The position numbers and the translations under genes are program-made. Below are positions 4,958 to 5,198 of a stretch of DNA of 5,198 nt, piece after piece; position 1 is the stretch's first letter, and the number at the start of each line of letters is the position of its first letter. The notes below the pieces were generated by a model. That model saw only the letters and a program-made list of their open reading frames with translations, made no database searches and was not told where the DNA came from. Location: positions 1 through 5,198 of the forward strand of contig WTJO01000219.1 in assembly GCA_011524805.1 (NCBI GenBank). The letters run 5' to 3'. The DNA comes from Alphaproteobacteria bacterium. Lineage in GTDB: Bacteria; Pseudomonadota; Alphaproteobacteria; Puniceispirillales; Puniceispirillaceae.

Positions 4958-5198
4958 TTAGCCTGTTAGTTTACCGAGGAAATTCTTGATCTTGTCGATA
5001 TTTGACTGGCCCTGTTCAAGCGGATTCTCGCCATTGGCTGTCCACTCAACCATCGAGCCGTCATATAATCTGGCATCCTTATTGCCCAGAATTTCAGAAA
5101 TCACAAACCAGTTTGTGGCTGCCCAGTGACCTGTATTGCAATAACTGATCAGTGGCTCATCTGCATAATCTGCGTATATCTTGGACAGCTCACCCTGT
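4958..5198 (-). CDS. Rhodanese-like sulfurtransferase, C-terminal part (cut by right edge)
   Basis: Rhodaneses move sulfane sulfur from donors such as thiosulfate to an acceptor through a cysteine persulfide. The visible 79 C-terminal residues contain the active-site loop LISYCNTGHWAATNWF, with the catalytic Cys as residue 20 of the visible part, in place of the more common CRxGxRA form. It is followed by LYDGSMVEWTANGENPL, the end-of-domain strand and helix typical of thiosulfate sulfurtransferase repeats, then a short polar helix to the TAA at 4958. Whether there is a signal peptide or a second rhodanese domain cannot be seen. It is the upstream neighbour of the YeeE-type transporter on the same strand, with a terminator between them, which suggests a shared sulfur-acquisition job with separate expression control. 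Confidence 0.9.
   Translation of the reverse strand, partial: QGELSKIYADYADEPLISYCNTGHWAATNWFVISEILGNKDARLYDGSMVEWTANGENPLEQGQSNIDKIKNFLGKLTG

Overview
The window looks like chromosomal DNA from a free-living, probably marine, alphaproteobacterium of moderate GC. The NuoA sequence, the sulfonate and thiosulfate type genes, the GST and the compact gene spacing all fit. The taxonomic call is an inference from protein style, with SAR116-like or related groups as a plausible guess; nothing in the window proves it.

Layout from left to right. The start of a nuo (respiratory complex I) operon runs leftwards off the left edge (nuoA, 1-268, minus), with a likely sigma-70 promoter at 315-343. Next is a minus-strand operon transcribed from about 1.81 kb down to 0.48 kb. 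It encodes the two subunits of a thiamine-diphosphate decarboxylase of the sulfopyruvate type (comD 1313-1810, comE 756-1310), followed by an unrecognised 83-residue protein (477-728). A 247-base divergent spacer (1811-2057) with a 15-bp palindrome separates it from a plus-strand pair: an SDR dehydrogenase (2058-2858) and a glutathione S-transferase-like protein (2874-3488).

Converging on that pair from the right is a minus-strand sulfur module. It consists of a rhodanese (4958-5198, cut by the right edge), a rho-independent terminator (4882-4927), a YeeE/YedE-family sulfur transporter (3677-4834), and a 57-residue membrane peptide at 3507-3680. The peptide overlaps the transporter stop codon in an ATGA arrangement and ends in a cysteine cluster (CAPCGAPC).

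How the genes may work together. The ComDE pair would turn 3-sulfopyruvate into sulfoacetaldehyde, the SDR could oxidise or reduce a hydroxy-sulfonate in the same route, and the GST-like protein may act on a related or thiol substrate. The rhodanese/YeeE/peptide module would acquire inorganic sulfur such as thiosulfate. The usual partners (xsc, suyAB, comC, tusA-like tsuB) are not in the window, so the common theme of organic and inorganic sulfur handling is an inference. The most novel-looking item is the translationally coupled three-cysteine peptide downstream of the transporter. No RNA genes, insertion sequences, CRISPR arrays or long repeats were seen.
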